From: Asanoa ferruginea
Lineage (GTDB): Bacteria; Actinomycetota; Actinomycetes; Mycobacteriales; Micromonosporaceae
Assembly: GCF_003387075.1 (NCBI RefSeq)
Contig: NZ_QUMQ01000001.1
Span: 620,001 to 684,000 of the forward strand
DNA: 64,000 nt
Reading direction: 5' to 3'
In this document: positions 25,279 through 36,060 of the stretch, piece after piece
Layout: the number at the start of each line of letters is the position of its first letter
Numbering within the stretch: the first letter of the stretch is position 1
The notes under the pieces: model-generated
The model's database searches: none
Told to the model about the DNA's origin: nothing
Seen by the model: the letters and a program-made list of their open reading frames with translations, nothing else
Position numbers and translations under genes: made by a program

Positions 25279-25997
25279 GCGCCCTCCGGGTTCAGCGCGG
25301 CGGTCACCACCACCCGGACATCGCGGAGGTGGTCGGTCATCAACCGGCGGGCCTTCTCGGGACGGCGGCCGGTCACCGCGGCCAGTATCGCGCCGTGCAC
25401 CTGGTGGTCGTGATCGCGGTCGCCGTAGAGGTCGAGGATGTGGCGCTGCTCCTCGTCGTGCAGGTCGATCAGCGACTCGAGCACCTGGGCCAGCGCCCGG
25501 TTGCCGGCCAGCCGGCCGATCGTGCGGTGGAAACCCATGTTGGCCTGGTGCAACCGCTGGTCTTCGGCGAGCGCCTCGGTCGTGCGGGAGAACGCCACGG
25601 TCAGCTCGGCGAGCTGCGCGTCGGTCGCGTTGCGGGCGGCGGAAGCGGCCAGGTGGGGCTCGATCAGCTCCCGCGCCTCCAGCAGGTCGATGATCGCGCC
25701 GGGATCGAGGGCCAGCCGGTTGGGGTTGACCATGATCAGGCGGGCGACGTCGGCCTTCACGTAGACCCCGGAGCCGTGCCGGAGCTCGACCGCCCCGGTC
25801 GCCTCGAGCCGGCGTAACGCCTCGCGCACCGTCGGCACCGCCACCAGGAAGCGCGAAGCCAGCTCGCGTGACGACGGCAGCCGGTCACCGGGCCGCAACC
25901 CCTCGTCACGGATCTGGGCCAGGATCCGGCCGGTCAGCTCGTCGAGCAGCCGGGGGCGGTGCACGGGCGTTGCGCTCAAAGACACCAGGACCTCCAC
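25275..25997 (-). CDS. GntR-family regulator, FCD subfamily (leftward operon)
   Basis: A 240-residue GntR/FCD protein: winged HTH with RPGDRLPSSRELASRFLVAV and TVREALRRLEATGAVELRHG, then an FCD ligand domain. It is a clear paralogue of the divergent regulator at 26140 (RHGSGVYV against RHGSGMYV, NPNRL against NPNPP, LIEPHLA against LIEPYLA). The pair probably reads related ligands and controls the two divergent operons. Confidence 0.92.
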   Translation of the reverse strand: MEVLVSLSATPVHRPRLLDELTGRILAQIRDEGLRPGDRLPSSRELASRFLVAVPTVREALRRLEATGAVELRHGSGVYVKADVARLIMVNPNRLALDPGAIIDLLEARELIEPHLAASAARNATDAQLAELTVAFSRTTEALAEDQRLHQANMGFHRTIGRLAGNRALAQVLESLIDLHDEEQRHILDLYGDRDHDHQVHGAILAAVTGRRPEKARRLMTDHLRDVRVVVTAALNPEGA

Positions 25998-26064
25998 GGC
26001 CGCATCAGGTCCACATTGTCACCCACCGCGAGGACAACGCAACAGCGGCATCTCATGAGTAGAC

Positions 26065-26102
26065 CTCTAGACAGCTAGAGAGCAAGTCATCTAGTCTCTT
26101 GC
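26065..26102. promoter_or_regulatory. Palindromes between the divergent GntR genes
   Basis: CTCTAG-ACAG-CTAGAG (26065-26080) is a perfect inverted repeat. Right next to it GCAAG (26082-26086) and CTTGC (26098-26102) form another, wider one. These are the obvious operator candidates in the 142-base spacer. Confidence 0.55.
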
Positions 26103-26139
26103 CCACTTAACCGGACGGAAACATGAGGGGGTCCGCGGC

Positions 26140-26901
26140 GTGACGGTCGAGGGAACGCGGGCGGAGCTTGGTTTGCGGCCGAGCCTGTCCGACGCGCTCA
26201 TCGCCCGGATCGTCGAACTCATCCGTGCCGACGGTCTCGGGCCGGGTGACCGGCTGCCCGCGGTGCGGGTGCTCGCCGAGCGGTTCGCCGTTGCCACCCC
26301 CACGATCCGGGAGGCCCTGCGTCAGTTGCAGGCCACCGGGGCGATCGACATCCGGCACGGCTCGGGCATGTATGTGCGGGCCGCGCTCGACCGGGTGGTG
26401 ATCGCCAATCCCAACCCGCCGACGCTCGGTGGCCTCCAGGCCGCGCAACTGCTCGACGCGCGGCTGCTGATCGAGCCCTACCTCGCCGGCCTCGCCGCCC
26501 GCAACCGGGACGCCGGTTCGACCGCCCGGCTGCACGAACTGCTCGACCTGGCGGAGCAGCACCTCGACGGCGACGACGGCCAGTTGCACCACGCGAACAC
26601 CGCTTTCCACCTACAGGTCGCCCTGGCCAGTGGCCACGGCATCCTGCACGAAGTGCTCGACTCGTTGCTCTCGGTGCACGCCGCCGAGCAGCGGGCGATC
26701 CTGCACATCTTCGACGACCGGGCCCGCGATCACGAGGAGCACCGGAGCGTCCTGGCCGCGATCGACGCGGGCGACGAACCCCTCGCCCAGCGCCTGATGC
26801 GGCGACACCTCGAGGACGTGGCCGACGTCGTACACCGCCGGCTGCCCTCCTTCCGCCAGCCGGCGGACCCCCAACACATCGACGAAAGGTTGGAACGGTG
26901 A
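26140..26901 (+). CDS. GntR-family regulator, FCD subfamily (rightward operon)
   Basis: A 253-residue GntR/FCD protein starting at GTG 26140: HTH with LGPGDRLPAVRVLAERFAVA and TIREALRQLQATGAIDIRHG, then the helical FCD domain. It overlaps the binding-protein gene by four bases (GTGA), so it is the first gene of the transporter operon and likely autoregulated by the sugar imported. Confidence 0.92.
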   Translation: MTVEGTRAELGLRPSLSDALIARIVELIRADGLGPGDRLPAVRVLAERFAVATPTIREALRQLQATGAIDIRHGSGMYVRAALDRVVIANPNPPTLGGLQAAQLLDARLLIEPYLAGLAARNRDAGSTARLHELLDLAEQHLDGDDGQLHHANTAFHLQVALASGHGILHEVLDSLLSVHAAEQRAILHIFDDRARDHEEHRSVLAAIDAGDEPLAQRLMRRHLEDVADVVHRRLPSFRQPADPQHIDERLER

Positions 26902-28169
26902 AACGGCTCTCCAGCAGGCACAGGCGCCTGGCGATCGCGGCCCTCGCCGTGGTCTCGTTGGGCCTCACCGCGTGCGGTGGAGGTGGCGACGACAAGTCGG
27001 CCTCCAACGCGACGGAGGTCAAGCTCTACAACGACAAGGGCGCCTGGAAGACCTACTTCGAAGGCGTCGGCAAACTGTCGAAGGAGCAGATCGGTCTCGG
27101 CGTCACGCCGGTCGGCTACACCGACGAGCCCACCTACGAGGCGTTCATCAAGGCCTCGTTCCGCACCAACAACAAACCGGACCTGTTCACCTGGAGTACG
27201 GGCGGCCGGCTCAAGGAGATCGTCGACTCGGGCCAGGTGGCCGACACCAGTTCACTGTGGAGTGACGCGATCGCCAGCGGCGACGTGTCCAAGGAGCTGG
27301 AGCCCTACTACACGATCGACGGCAAGCAATACTGCGTGCCGGCTAACGTCTCGTACTGGGTGATGTTCTACAACAAGAAGGTCTTCACCGACGCCGGCGT
27401 GCAGCCGCCGACGAGCTGGGCCGACCTGATGTCGACGGCCGACAAGCTCAAGGCCAAGGGCGTCACGCCGTTCTACCAGACCTCCGTGCTGTTCAGCTTC
27501 GTCTGGTTCCAGCAACTGCTGATCGGCACCGACCCGCAGCTCTACAACGACCTGGCGACGGGGAAGGCGAAGTTCACCGACCCCAAGGTGGTCGCGGTGA
27601 TGCAGCAGTGGAAGGCCATGGAGGACAAGGGCTACTTCAGCGACCCGGGCAGCAAGGACCAGCCCGAGGTGATGCTCAAGTCGGGCAAGGTCGCGATGGG
27701 GCTCTTCGGCACCTGGTTCAACACCAACATGACCACCCAGGGCATGAAGCCGGACAGCGACTACGGCACGTTCGTGGTGCCCAACGTGACGCCGAGCCTG
27801 CCCAACACCACGGTGGCGTTCGAGAGCGGCCCGCTCTGCACGCTGACCAAGGCGCCCAACCCGGACGCCAGCAACAAGTTCCTGAAGTGGTGGATGGGCG
27901 CCGACGCGCAGGACCAGTGGGCCAACAGCCGCGGCGACGTCTCGGCCAACCCGAAGGTCCAGATCAAGGACCCGGGCCTCAACCAGCTCAACAAGGAGGC
28001 CGGTGAGGGCAAGTACACGCTGGCCAACCGCTACTTCGAAGCGGTGCCGCCGGCGGTGCTGACCGCCTCGCTGGACGGCTTCGGTGCCTTCATGGTCGAC
28101 CCGGGCAGCTACCAGAAGCAGCTCGACACGATCCAGAAGGCGTCCGACGACTACTGGAAGTCCAACTGA
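26898..28169 (+). CDS. Sugar ABC transporter substrate-binding lipoprotein
   Basis: The 423-residue product has a lipoprotein signal peptide with lipobox LTAC (Cys about residue 27), an acidic linker, and the family 1 extracellular solute-binding fold (FYNKKVFTDAGVQPPTSWAD, FGTWFNTNM). It is anchored outside the membrane and hands a sugar or oligosaccharide to the two permeases that follow. No ATPase gene is present nearby; such CUT1 systems usually share an MsiK-type ATPase encoded elsewhere. Confidence 0.93.
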   Translation: MKRLSSRHRRLAIAALAVVSLGLTACGGGGDDKSASNATEVKLYNDKGAWKTYFEGVGKLSKEQIGLGVTPVGYTDEPTYEAFIKASFRTNNKPDLFTWSTGGRLKEIVDSGQVADTSSLWSDAIASGDVSKELEPYYTIDGKQYCVPANVSYWVMFYNKKVFTDAGVQPPTSWADLMSTADKLKAKGVTPFYQTSVLFSFVWFQQLLIGTDPQLYNDLATGKAKFTDPKVVAVMQQWKAMEDKGYFSDPGSKDQPEVMLKSGKVAMGLFGTWFNTNMTTQGMKPDSDYGTFVVPNVTPSLPNTTVAFESGPLCTLTKAPNPDASNKFLKWWMGADAQDQWANSRGDVSANPKVQIKDPGLNQLNKEAGEGKYTLANRYFEAVPPAVLTASLDGFGAFMVDPGSYQKQLDTIQKASDDYWKSN

Positions 28170-29068
28170 TGACGGCGACGGCGAGCACCAAAGGAAGAAA
28201 GCGGGGCACCGGCTGGAGCGCGCTCGGGTTCATCTCGCCCGCGGTGCTCGTCGTCGCCGTGCTTCTCTACGCACCGTTCCTCTACACGATCTTCTACAGC
28301 TTCACCGACTACGACGGGCTCACCTCGCCGAAGTGGGTGGCGCTGGACAACTTCAAGAAGTTCCTCGACGACCCGGCACTGACCACCTCGATCCGCAACA
28401 CGCTGTTCTGGGTGGTCGGCACCACGATCGTGCCGGTCGCCATCGGCCTGCTGATCGCGCTGCTCAGCTTCGGCATCAGGGGCGGCACGCTGCTGCGGTT
28501 GCCCTTCATGCTCCCGTACGCCCTCTCAGGTGCGGGTCTGGGTGTGATCTGGGGTTTCATCCTCCAGAGCGACGGCGCGGCCAACGACCTGCTGCACTTC
28601 CTGCACCTGCCGGGTGCCGACATCTCGTTCCTACAGCAGGCGCCCTACAACACGATCGCGATGATCGTCGCGATGACCTGGCAACAGAGCGGGGTCAACG
28701 CGCTGCTGTTCCTGGTCGGTCTCCAGTCGATCCCGGTGCAACCTCTCGAGGCGGCCCGGCTCGACGGCGCCAGCGGCTGGAAGATGTTCCGGCACATCAC
28801 CTGGCCGCTGCTGGCCCCGCTGACCACGGTGGTCGTCGGGTTGTCGCTGGTGGCCAGCCTCAAGACGTTTGACATCGTCTGGGTCACCACGCAGGGCGGC
28901 CCGGGTCGGTCCTCGGAGACCCTCGCCGTGACCATGTATCGCGACGCCTTCGTCTCCGGCGACTACGGCTACGGCTCGGCCGTGGCGCTGGTGCTCACCC
29001 TGGTCACCGGCGCGGTCACGATCGCCTACCTGCGCTTCCAGATCCGCGGACAGGAGAAGCTGCGATGA
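28169..29068 (+). CDS. Sugar ABC transporter permease 1 (MalF type)
   Basis: A 299-residue CUT1 permease with six predicted membrane segments and the EAA-like loop EAARLDGASGWKMFRHITWP that docks the ATPase. It starts on the last base of the binding-protein stop (TGATG) and overlaps permease 2. Confidence 0.94.
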   Translation: MTATASTKGRKRGTGWSALGFISPAVLVVAVLLYAPFLYTIFYSFTDYDGLTSPKWVALDNFKKFLDDPALTTSIRNTLFWVVGTTIVPVAIGLLIALLSFGIRGGTLLRLPFMLPYALSGAGLGVIWGFILQSDGAANDLLHFLHLPGADISFLQQAPYNTIAMIVAMTWQQSGVNALLFLVGLQSIPVQPLEAARLDGASGWKMFRHITWPLLAPLTTVVVGLSLVASLKTFDIVWVTTQGGPGRSSETLAVTMYRDAFVSGDYGYGSAVALVLTLVTGAVTIAYLRFQIRGQEKLR

Positions 29069-29895
29069 AGGAGAGCAAGCTGGGCTGGGTGGCCCGCCGC
29101 GGCACGCTGGCCGTGCTCGGTCTGGTCTGGCTGATCCCGGTCTACCTGTTGCTGGTCAACGCTTTCAAGTCGACCGACGCCTACGACGCCGACAAGATCT
29201 GGGTGCCCGACAAGAGCTTCGGCCTGTTCGCCAACTTGCGCGACGCGTGGGACACGGTGGGGCTGGGCCAGAGCATCGGCAGCACCGCGCTCTACAGCGT
29301 CACCGGGCCGGCCCTGGCCGTCGTGATCGGAGCGATGGCCGGGTACGCGATCGTCGTGCTCCGCCTGCGCGCCGGCTTCTGGTGGTTCCTGCTGCTCTTC
29401 GGCGGCACCGTGTTCCCCACCCAGATGCTGCTGATCCCGCTGTTCCTCGGCTACAGCTGGGCCGACCTCTACGACCGCCGGGTCGGGCTGGTGCTCATCT
29501 ACACCGCGGTCAGCATCCCGCTCGCCGCGTTCGTGATGCGCAACTTCTTCACCGGCATCGCCTACGAGATGTTCGAGGCGGCCCGGGTCGAGGGCGCGTC
29601 GACCTGGCACATCTTCCGCAAGATCTATTTCCCGCTGGCGCTGCCGGCGTTGGGCGCGGTCTTCATCCTGGAGTTCGCGTTCATCTGGAACGACCTGCTC
29701 TTCGGCCTGACCCTCTCGCAGAGCGACCCGGTGCGGCCGGTGATGACCGCACTGTCGGCGCTGTCCAGCGCGTACGCCGGAAGCTCGGTGCCCGTGCTGC
29801 TCGCCGCCGGGCTGGTCATGTCGTTGCCCACCGTCGCGGTCTTCCTGGCCGCCCAACGGATGTTCGCCCGCGGCCTTGCCCTGGGCCAGTTCTGA
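29065..29895 (+). CDS. Sugar ABC transporter permease 2 (MalG type)
   Basis: A 276-residue CUT1 permease with six predicted membrane segments and the EAA loop FEAARVEGASTWHIFRKIYF. It overlaps permease 1 (ATGA) and is followed after 19 bases by the glycosidase gene, linking import with cytoplasmic hydrolysis. Confidence 0.94.
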   Translation: MKESKLGWVARRGTLAVLGLVWLIPVYLLLVNAFKSTDAYDADKIWVPDKSFGLFANLRDAWDTVGLGQSIGSTALYSVTGPALAVVIGAMAGYAIVVLRLRAGFWWFLLLFGGTVFPTQMLLIPLFLGYSWADLYDRRVGLVLIYTAVSIPLAAFVMRNFFTGIAYEMFEAARVEGASTWHIFRKIYFPLALPALGAVFILEFAFIWNDLLFGLTLSQSDPVRPVMTALSALSSAYAGSSVPVLLAAGLVMSLPTVAVFLAAQRMFARGLALGQF

Positions 29896-29914
29896 GAACC
29901 TTAGGAAGGACAGC

Positions 29915-32900
29915 ATGACCAGCCGTTTGCTGCGCGCCCGACTCGGCTCGCCTGGCTATGAGGACATGCGCGCGACCCTGCGGGCCGCGGGCACGGCGAC
30001 CGTCGCGGAGCGCGATGGCGTGACCGTGACGGCGGCGGCCCTGCCGCTGTTCCGCAATGACATCCGCGACGACGGAAAGGGCCTGCGCCAAGCGGTGCGG
30101 GTGACCGTGCAGGGCGGCAGCGGTGGCACCGCCACCCTCGCCGACGGCGACCGGGTCGTCGACTCCGGCACCGTCGAGGCCGGCCGGATCGACCTGTGGC
30201 TGCCCGAGGTGACCGCGCCGCGTGAGGTGACCATCGAGGTCGCCGGCCTGTCGGGCCGGTTCACCGTCGAGCCCCAGCGCAAGTTCACCGTGCACGTCAT
30301 GCACCACTCGCATCTCGACATCGGCTACACCGACCGGCAGGGCGTGGTGCTCCGGCACCACCTCGACTATCTCGACTCGGCAGTCGAGCTGTCGACGACC
30401 ACCGACGAGTGGCCCGACGACGCGAAGTTCCGTTGGACGGTCGAGTCGGCGCTGCCGGTGCAGCGGTGGCTGGAGTCGCGCGACGACGCTGCCGTCGCCC
30501 GCTTCATCGAGCTGGTCAAGCAGGGCCGCATCGAGGTCACCGCGATGCCGTTCCAGCTGCACACCGAGGCCTGCTCGGTCGAGGAGCTGCACCGGATGCT
30601 GCGCTTCACCGACGAGTTGCGCGACCGGCACGGGATCCCGGTCACCTCGGCGATGCACACCGACGTGCCGGGCGCGGTGGTCGGTTTCGTCGACGCGCTC
30701 GCCGCGAGCGGCGTGCGCTACCTGTCGGCGGCGCACAACTGGGCCGGCCGCTCGGTGCCGTTCCTGACCGGTGGCCAGGACCTCGGCCGCCCGTTCTGGT
30801 GGCGGTCGCCGGCCGGCAACCGGGTGCTGGTCTGGTTCACCGACAGCTCGCACGGCATGGCCTACATGGAGGGCAACGTCGTCGGTCTCGCCGAGAGCTT
30901 CGCGGCGTCCGTGGACCTGCTGCCCGGCTATCTGCACCAGGTCGCCAACAAGCCGGTCCCCTACGGCTCGGAGGCGTTCGGCTGGAGCGTGCTCGACGTC
31001 GAGGGGCTGACCAAGAAGCCCTACCCGCACGACCTGCTGCACCTGCGGGTGCAGGGCGGCAACGCCGACAACGCCGGCCCGTCGATCCTCCCGCCGTCGA
31101 TCGTGCGGGCCTGGAACGAGGCGTACGCGTACCCGAAGCTGCGGATGGCCACCAACACCGAGTTCTTCGAGGAGGCGCAGCAGCGCTTCGGCGACCGGAT
31201 CGAGGAGCACGAGGGCGACTGGACCGACTGGTGGGCCGACGGCCTGGGCTCCGGTGCCCGCCCGCTGGGCTACGCGCGCAAGGCGCAGCACGCCGTGCGA
31301 CACGCGGAGACGCTGCACCAGCTCGCCGGCGCGGCCGGTGAGGCGGCGCCCGCGGTCGAGGCGATCTACGACAAGCTCGGCCTGTTCGACGAGCACACCT
31401 GGGGCGCCGCCAACCCGTGGCACGACCACGAGGACGGCTTCGACTCGGGCGGCATGCAGTGGGCCCGCAAGTGCGAGATGGCCTACTCGGCCGCCGACGA
31501 CGCGGAGGACCTGCGCCGGGCCGGCGCGCACCGGCTCGGTGCCCGGTTCGCCGCGCCCGACGGCACGCTGGCCGCCTACCTGGTGACCAACCTCGGCCAG
31601 GCCGACCGCACCGACCTGGCCACCGTCTTCGTGCCGGCCAGCACCGTGCCGTTCGAGACGTCGTTGTCCATCGTGGACCCACGCAGCGGCGCCGTGGTGC
31701 CACACCACGAGGAGGAGCAGAACCCGATTGACTGGCCGACCCGGCCGGGCGGGCGCTGGGTCAGCTTCGTGGCCGCCGACGTGCCGGCCACCGGTCACGT
31801 CCGGTTCGACGTGGTCGCCGCGACCGAGAAGGCGCAGAGCCCGATCGACCTCGGCCAGACCTGGCAGGTGCAGAACGAGTTCTACCGGGTCGACGTCGAC
31901 CCCACGGACGGCTCGATCGTCTCGGTCTTCGACAAGCGGGCCGGGCGCGAGCTGGTCAACCGCGACGCCTACGCCGGCCTCAACCAGTATGTCTACGACA
32001 AGTATTCGACCGCGCCGCACATCAACCACCTGACCGGCCACATCGAGGCCACCGACGAGCACCTGACGCTGCTCGGCGGCCGCTCGATCGGGCGGCGGCC
32101 GTCGATCGTGCGGGCACAGCGGACCGCGGTCGGCGAGACGCTGGAGATCGAGCTCGACGCCGAGGGCACCGGCTGGCTGCGCAGCACGATCAGCGTGACC
32201 TACGGCGTGCCGCGGGTCGACATCACCAACCGGATGGAGAAGGACGGCACCCCCGCCAAGGAGAGCGTGTTCTTCGCGTTCCCGTTCGCGCTGCCGGCAC
32301 CGGTGGCGTGGGAGCTGACCGGTGGCGTCGGCGGCCCCGATGTGCCGACCGTGCCGGGCGCCGCACAGCACATGACGCCGATCCGGCACTGGATCGCGTT
32401 CGACGACGGCGAGCTGACCGCCGCGTGGGCGACGCTTCAGGCGCCGCTGGCGATGATCGGCGACCTGTTCCTGCCCTACGCGCCGTTCCCGCCGACCGTC
32501 AAGCCGAAGCCGGCCGAGCCTGGCACCGTCTACTCCTGGGCGCTCAACAACATCTGGGACACCAACTTCCCCGCGCAACAGCAGGGCGAGACCACGTTCC
32601 AGTACGCCATCGCGTCGCGCTCGGGTGCGGACCCGCGCGAGCTCGGCGCCGCGGCCGCGGCGGGGCTGGCCGACCCGTTCGTGGCCGCACCGGTCACCGG
32701 CGGGGCCGAGGCACCCCTGGCCCCGCCGGTGCACCGCTGGGCAACGGTCGACCACCCGCTGATCCGGGTCGCCGGGTTCGGCCCGTCGCGGCGGGGCCAC
32801 GACCTGGTCGTCTACCTCGCGTCGACGGCCGCGGAGCCGGTCACCGTGACACTCGGGATAGAGCGGATGACCGCCGCCGCGGTCGGCACCAGCCTGGAAC

Positions 32901-32998
32901 GCGATCAGGTGCCGGTGGACGTCACCGAAGGCACAGTCCAGATCCCGGTGCCGCCGGGCGGCTTCGTCGCCGTCTCGGTCGACCGGTCGGAGGCCTGA
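29915..32998 (+). CDS. GH38-like (alpha-mannosidase fold) glycosidase
   Basis: ATG 29915 follows AGGAAGGA. The 1,027-residue protein has a beta-rich N-terminal part, then the GH38-type deacetylase-like barrel with zinc ligands in [10 protein letters not shown] (His133, Asp135) and a likely nucleophile Asp250 in HTDVPG, and long C-terminal beta-sandwich domains. The [10 protein letters not shown] form is a divergent branch (also labelled DUF5054 in some relatives), so mannosidase specificity is not assured. No signal peptide: it should cleave an imported oligosaccharide in the cytoplasm. Confidence 0.85.
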   Translation: MTSRLLRARLGSPGYEDMRATLRAAGTATVAERDGVTVTAAALPLFRNDIRDDGKGLRQAVRVTVQGGSGGTATLADGDRVVDSGTVEAGRIDLWLPEVTAPREVTIEVAGLSGRFTVEPQRKFTVHVMHHSHLDIGYTDRQGVVLRHHLDYLDSAVELSTTTDEWPDDAKFRWTVESALPVQRWLESRDDAAVARFIELVKQGRIEVTAMPFQLHTEACSVEELHRMLRFTDELRDRHGIPVTSAMHTDVPGAVVGFVDALAASGVRYLSAAHNWAGRSVPFLTGGQDLGRPFWWRSPAGNRVLVWFTDSSHGMAYMEGNVVGLAESFAASVDLLPGYLHQVANKPVPYGSEAFGWSVLDVEGLTKKPYPHDLLHLRVQGGNADNAGPSILPPSIVRAWNEAYAYPKLRMATNTEFFEEAQQRFGDRIEEHEGDWTDWWADGLGSGARPLGYARKAQHAVRHAETLHQLAGAAGEAAPAVEAIYDKLGLFDEHTWGAANPWHDHEDGFDSGGMQWARKCEMAYSAADDAEDLRRAGAHRLGARFAAPDGTLAAYLVTNLGQADRTDLATVFVPASTVPFETSLSIVDPRSGAVVPHHEEEQNPIDWPTRPGGRWVSFVAADVPATGHVRFDVVAATEKAQSPIDLGQTWQVQNEFYRVDVDPTDGSIVSVFDKRAGRELVNRDAYAGLNQYVYDKYSTAPHINHLTGHIEATDEHLTLLGGRSIGRRPSIVRAQRTAVGETLEIELDAEGTGWLRSTISVTYGVPRVDITNRMEKDGTPAKESVFFAFPFALPAPVAWELTGGVGGPDVPTVPGAAQHMTPIRHWIAFDDGELTAAWATLQAPLAMIGDLFLPYAPFPPTVKPKPAEPGTVYSWALNNIWDTNFPAQQQGETTFQYAIASRSGADPRELGAAAAAGLADPFVAAPVTGGAEAPLAPPVHRWATVDHPLIRVAGFGPSRRGHDLVVYLASTAAEPVTVTLGIERMTAAAVGTSLERDQVPVDVTEGTVQIPVPPGGFVAVSVDRSEA

Positions 32999-33003
32999 CC
33001 GCA

Positions 33004-34224
33004 ATGAAGATCGTCGACATCCGGGCGACCACCGTGACCGTGCCGCTCGAAGCGCCGCTGCGGCACGCGAGCGGCGCCCACTGGGGCCGGTTCGTGCGCA
33101 CGATCGTCGAGGTCGAGGCCGACAACGGCCTGGTCGGCCTCGGCGAGCTGGGTGGCGGCGGCGAGAGCGCGGAGGCCGCCGTGCGCGGCCTTCGCGACTA
33201 TCTCGTCGGCCACGACCCGGTCAACCTGGAAGCACTGCGGTTCGCCATCGCCAACCCGACGGCGAGCCTCTACAACAACCGGATCCAGCTCCTCGCCGCG
33301 ATCGAGTTCGCCTGCCTCGACCTGGTCGGGCAGCACCTCGACGTGCCGGTGCACGACCTGCTCGGCGGCCGGATCCGCGATCGGGTGCCGTTCGCGTCCT
33401 ACCTGTTCTACCGGACCTCGAACGCGGACGGTACCGGCGAGGTGCGCACCGCCGAGCAGCTCGTCGAGCACGCGCTGGCGCTCAAGGCCGAGCACGGCTT
33501 CACCGTGCACAAGCTCAAGGGTGGGGTCTTCCCGCCGGAGTTCGAGCTGGATGGCTATCGCGCGCTGGCCGAGGCGATGCCGGGCGACCGGTTCCGCTAC
33601 GACCCGAACGGCGCGTTGTCGGTGGCCCAGGCGCGCCGGTTCGGCGAGGCGATCAAGGACCTGCCCAACGACTACTACGAAGATCCGACCTGGGGGCTCA
33701 ATGGCGTACGCCAATTGCGCGATCTCGGCATCCCCCTGGCGACCAACACCGTGGTGGTCAACTTCGAGCAGCTCGCCACGAACGTGCGGGACCCCGCTGT
33801 CGACGTGATCCTGCTGGACACCACGTTCTGGGGCGGGATCCGGGCCTGCGTCAAGGCGGCGGCGGTGTGCGAGACGTTCCAGCTCGGCGTCGCGGTGCAC
33901 TCCTCCGGCGAGCTGGGCATCCAGCTCGCCACGATGCTGCACCTCGGTGCCGTGCTGCCCAACCTCTCCTACGCCGCGGACGCGCACTACCACCACCTGA
34001 CCGACGACATCATCGCCGGCGGCAAGATGTCCTATCAGGACGGTGTGATCGCGGTGCCGTCCGGGCCCGGGCTCGGTGTCACGCTCGACCGCGCCAAGGT
34101 GGCGGAATACGCCGAGCTATACAAAGAGCTGGGCGGCTATCCCTACGACCGGGACCCGGCCCGCCCCGGCTGGTATCCGTTGGTGCCCAACGAGCGTTGG
34201 GCCGATCCCGCGATCGCCACGTGA
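33004..34224 (+). CDS. Enolase-superfamily sugar-acid dehydratase (MR/MLE, glucarate-dehydratase-like)
   Basis: A 406-residue member of the MR/MLE group: capping domain, then barrel with base Lys170-x-Lys172, metal ligands Asp200, Glu226 and Asn248, Asp200-x-Asn202 as in the glucarate dehydratase subgroup, and the His299/Asp272 pair. Such enzymes remove water from aldonates or aldarates to give 2-keto-3-deoxy acids. It fits as the dehydratase of the oxidative pathway whose later steps (SDR, FAH) lie in the leftward operon. Substrate (glucarate, fuconate, rhamnonate or other) not decidable. Confidence 0.88.
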   Translation: MKIVDIRATTVTVPLEAPLRHASGAHWGRFVRTIVEVEADNGLVGLGELGGGGESAEAAVRGLRDYLVGHDPVNLEALRFAIANPTASLYNNRIQLLAAIEFACLDLVGQHLDVPVHDLLGGRIRDRVPFASYLFYRTSNADGTGEVRTAEQLVEHALALKAEHGFTVHKLKGGVFPPEFELDGYRALAEAMPGDRFRYDPNGALSVAQARRFGEAIKDLPNDYYEDPTWGLNGVRQLRDLGIPLATNTVVVNFEQLATNVRDPAVDVILLDTTFWGGIRACVKAAAVCETFQLGVAVHSSGELGIQLATMLHLGAVLPNLSYAADAHYHHLTDDIIAGGKMSYQDGVIAVPSGPGLGVTLDRAKVAEYAELYKELGGYPYDRDPARPGWYPLVPNERWADPAIAT

Positions 34225-35261
34225 GCGGGCGCTGGCGCCCGGCCCGCAACTGGGGAGCCCGGGTGCACGAGGTCACCGCCTACGGCCACCCGGCCGTGGT
34301 GCTGGAGAACGAACTGCTCCGGGTGACCGTGCTGCTCACCGGCGGGCACGTGGTCGAGTTCAACCACAAGCCGCGCGACCTCGACCACGTCTGGCTCGCG
34401 CCGGACGCGGTCCGGCCGCCGGCGGCGGGCGGCGCGGCGGCCGACGACGTGGCCGCGTTCCTCGACAGCTATCCCGGCGGCTGGCAGGAGGTGCTGCCCA
34501 ACGGCGGCGCGCCGGCCCGCCACCGGGGCGCGGCGCTGGCCCAGCACGCCGAGTTGACCGGGCTGCGCTGGGACGCGGAGTTGCTCGTCGACGAGCCGGA
34601 CGAGGTCGCGGTGCGGCTGAGCGTGGCCGCCCGGCGCACCCCGCTGCACCTCAGCAAGGTGCTCCGGCTGCGGTCCGGCGACCCGACGCTGTGGGTCGAC
34701 GAGGAGCTGACCAACGTCGCGCCGGTGCCGGTCGAGGCGATGTGGGGACAGCATCTGGCGTACGGCCAGCCGTTCCTGAAGCCCGGCCACCGGATCACGC
34801 TTCCCGACGGCATCCAGGTGCACCCGCATCCGGAGCCGATCAACCCGCCGCGGCGGACGGTGCACGCCGGCGGGCCGCACACCTGGCCCATCGTGCCGAC
34901 GCCCGGCGGCGGCCAGGCCGACCTGAGCGTGGTGCCGGAGCCCGGTGAACCCAGCGAGATCGTCTATCTCAGCGGTTTCGGCGACACCGGCTGGTATGAG
35001 CTGCGCGATCCCAACGACGGCACGGGCATCCGCGTCACCTGGGACGCCAGCGTGCTGCCCTACCTGTGGCTCTGGCACGAACTCGGCGCGACCACCGGCT
35101 ACCCGTGGTGGGGCCGGGCCTACGTGGTCGGGCTGGAACCGTTCTCCAGCCACCCGACGGAGGGGCTCGCGCGCGCCGTCGAGAACGGCACCGCACTGAC
35201 CCTCGCTCCACACGCGACACTTCGCTTCAACTGGTCGACGGGAGTGATCTGCGATGGGTGA
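34221..35261 (+). CDS. DUF4432/aldose-1-epimerase-like protein
   Basis: The 346-residue product is beta-rich with the galactose-mutarotase-like layout (ALVENELLR-type start, [44 protein letters not shown]). It is probably a sugar mutarotase or epimerase presenting the right anomer to the dehydrogenase next to it. GTG 34221 overlaps the dehydratase stop, and its end overlaps the SDR by eight bases. Family assignment moderately sure. Confidence 0.8.
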   Translation: MSGRWRPARNWGARVHEVTAYGHPAVVLENELLRVTVLLTGGHVVEFNHKPRDLDHVWLAPDAVRPPAAGGAAADDVAAFLDSYPGGWQEVLPNGGAPARHRGAALAQHAELTGLRWDAELLVDEPDEVAVRLSVAARRTPLHLSKVLRLRSGDPTLWVDEELTNVAPVPVEAMWGQHLAYGQPFLKPGHRITLPDGIQVHPHPEPINPPRRTVHAGGPHTWPIVPTPGGGQADLSVVPEPGEPSEIVYLSGFGDTGWYELRDPNDGTGIRVTWDASVLPYLWLWHELGATTGYPWWGRAYVVGLEPFSSHPTEGLARAVENGTALTLAPHATLRFNWSTGVICDG

Positions 35262-36039
35262 GTTCGACGGGAAGGTGGCGCTGGTCACCGGCGGCACGCT
35301 CGGGATCGGCGCGGCGGTCGTCGAAAGGCTGGTCGCCGGCGGCGCGACCGTGGCGTTCTGCGGTCGAGAGGAGGACGCGGTCGCGGCCCTGGCGGCCCGC
35401 TTCGGCGACCGGGTGTCCGGCGCGGTCATCGACGTGGCCGACCCGGCGGCGGTGGAGGGGTTCGTCGCCGGGTCGGTCGACCGGTTCGGCGGCCTCGACA
35501 TCGTGGTGACCAGTGCCGGTATCCAGCGCTACGGCACGGTCGAGGAGACCTCCGACGCGCTCTGGGCCGAGGTGCTCGACGTCAACCTCAAGGGCGTGTT
35601 CCTGACCTGCCGGGCCGCCATGCCGCACCTGCGGGCCCGCGGCGGCGGCGCGATCGTCGCCGTCTCGTCGGTGCAGGCCTACGTTTCGCAGCAGGGCGTT
35701 GCCGCGTACGCGGTCAGCAAGGCCGGCATCAACGCGCTGGTGCGGTCGATGGCGTTGGACCACGCCGCCGACCGGATCCGGGTCAACGCGGTCTGTCCCG
35801 GCTCGGTCGACACGCCCATGCTCCGCTGGGCGGCCGATCTCTACAAGGGCGACTCGACGGTCGAGCAGACGGTGGCCAGTTGGGGCCGCACGCATCCGCT
35901 CGGCCGGGTCGCCCGCGCTTCCGAGGTGGCCGAGGTGGTGGCCTTCCTCGCCAGCGACCGCGCCTCGTTCGTGACAGGCGCGGAATACCGGGTCGACGGC
36001 GGCCTGCTCGCCGTCAACCCGGCCGCACTCCCCCAGTAG
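35254..36039 (+). CDS. SDR oxidoreductase (possible sugar 1-dehydrogenase)
   Basis: A 261-residue classical SDR with GGTLGIG near residue 14 and catalytic YAVSK. In this operon, with a mutarotase-like protein before it and an SMP-30 lactonase after it, oxidation of a free aldose to its lactone is the natural role. It differs clearly from the SDRs at 9304 and 20677. Confidence 0.88.
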   Translation: MGEFDGKVALVTGGTLGIGAAVVERLVAGGATVAFCGREEDAVAALAARFGDRVSGAVIDVADPAAVEGFVAGSVDRFGGLDIVVTSAGIQRYGTVEETSDALWAEVLDVNLKGVFLTCRAAMPHLRARGGGAIVAVSSVQAYVSQQGVAAYAVSKAGINALVRSMALDHAADRIRVNAVCPGSVDTPMLRWAADLYKGDSTVEQTVASWGRTHPLGRVARASEVAEVVAFLASDRASFVTGAEYRVDGGLLAVNPAALPQ

Positions 36040-36060
36040 TCGCAACTGATGGAGGAAAGA

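Noticed and set aside
29816-33004. 1,062-codon minus-strand frame opposite the GH38-like gene
   Set aside because: Composition is that of an antisense shadow; the plus strand has a full glycosidase in a tight operon.
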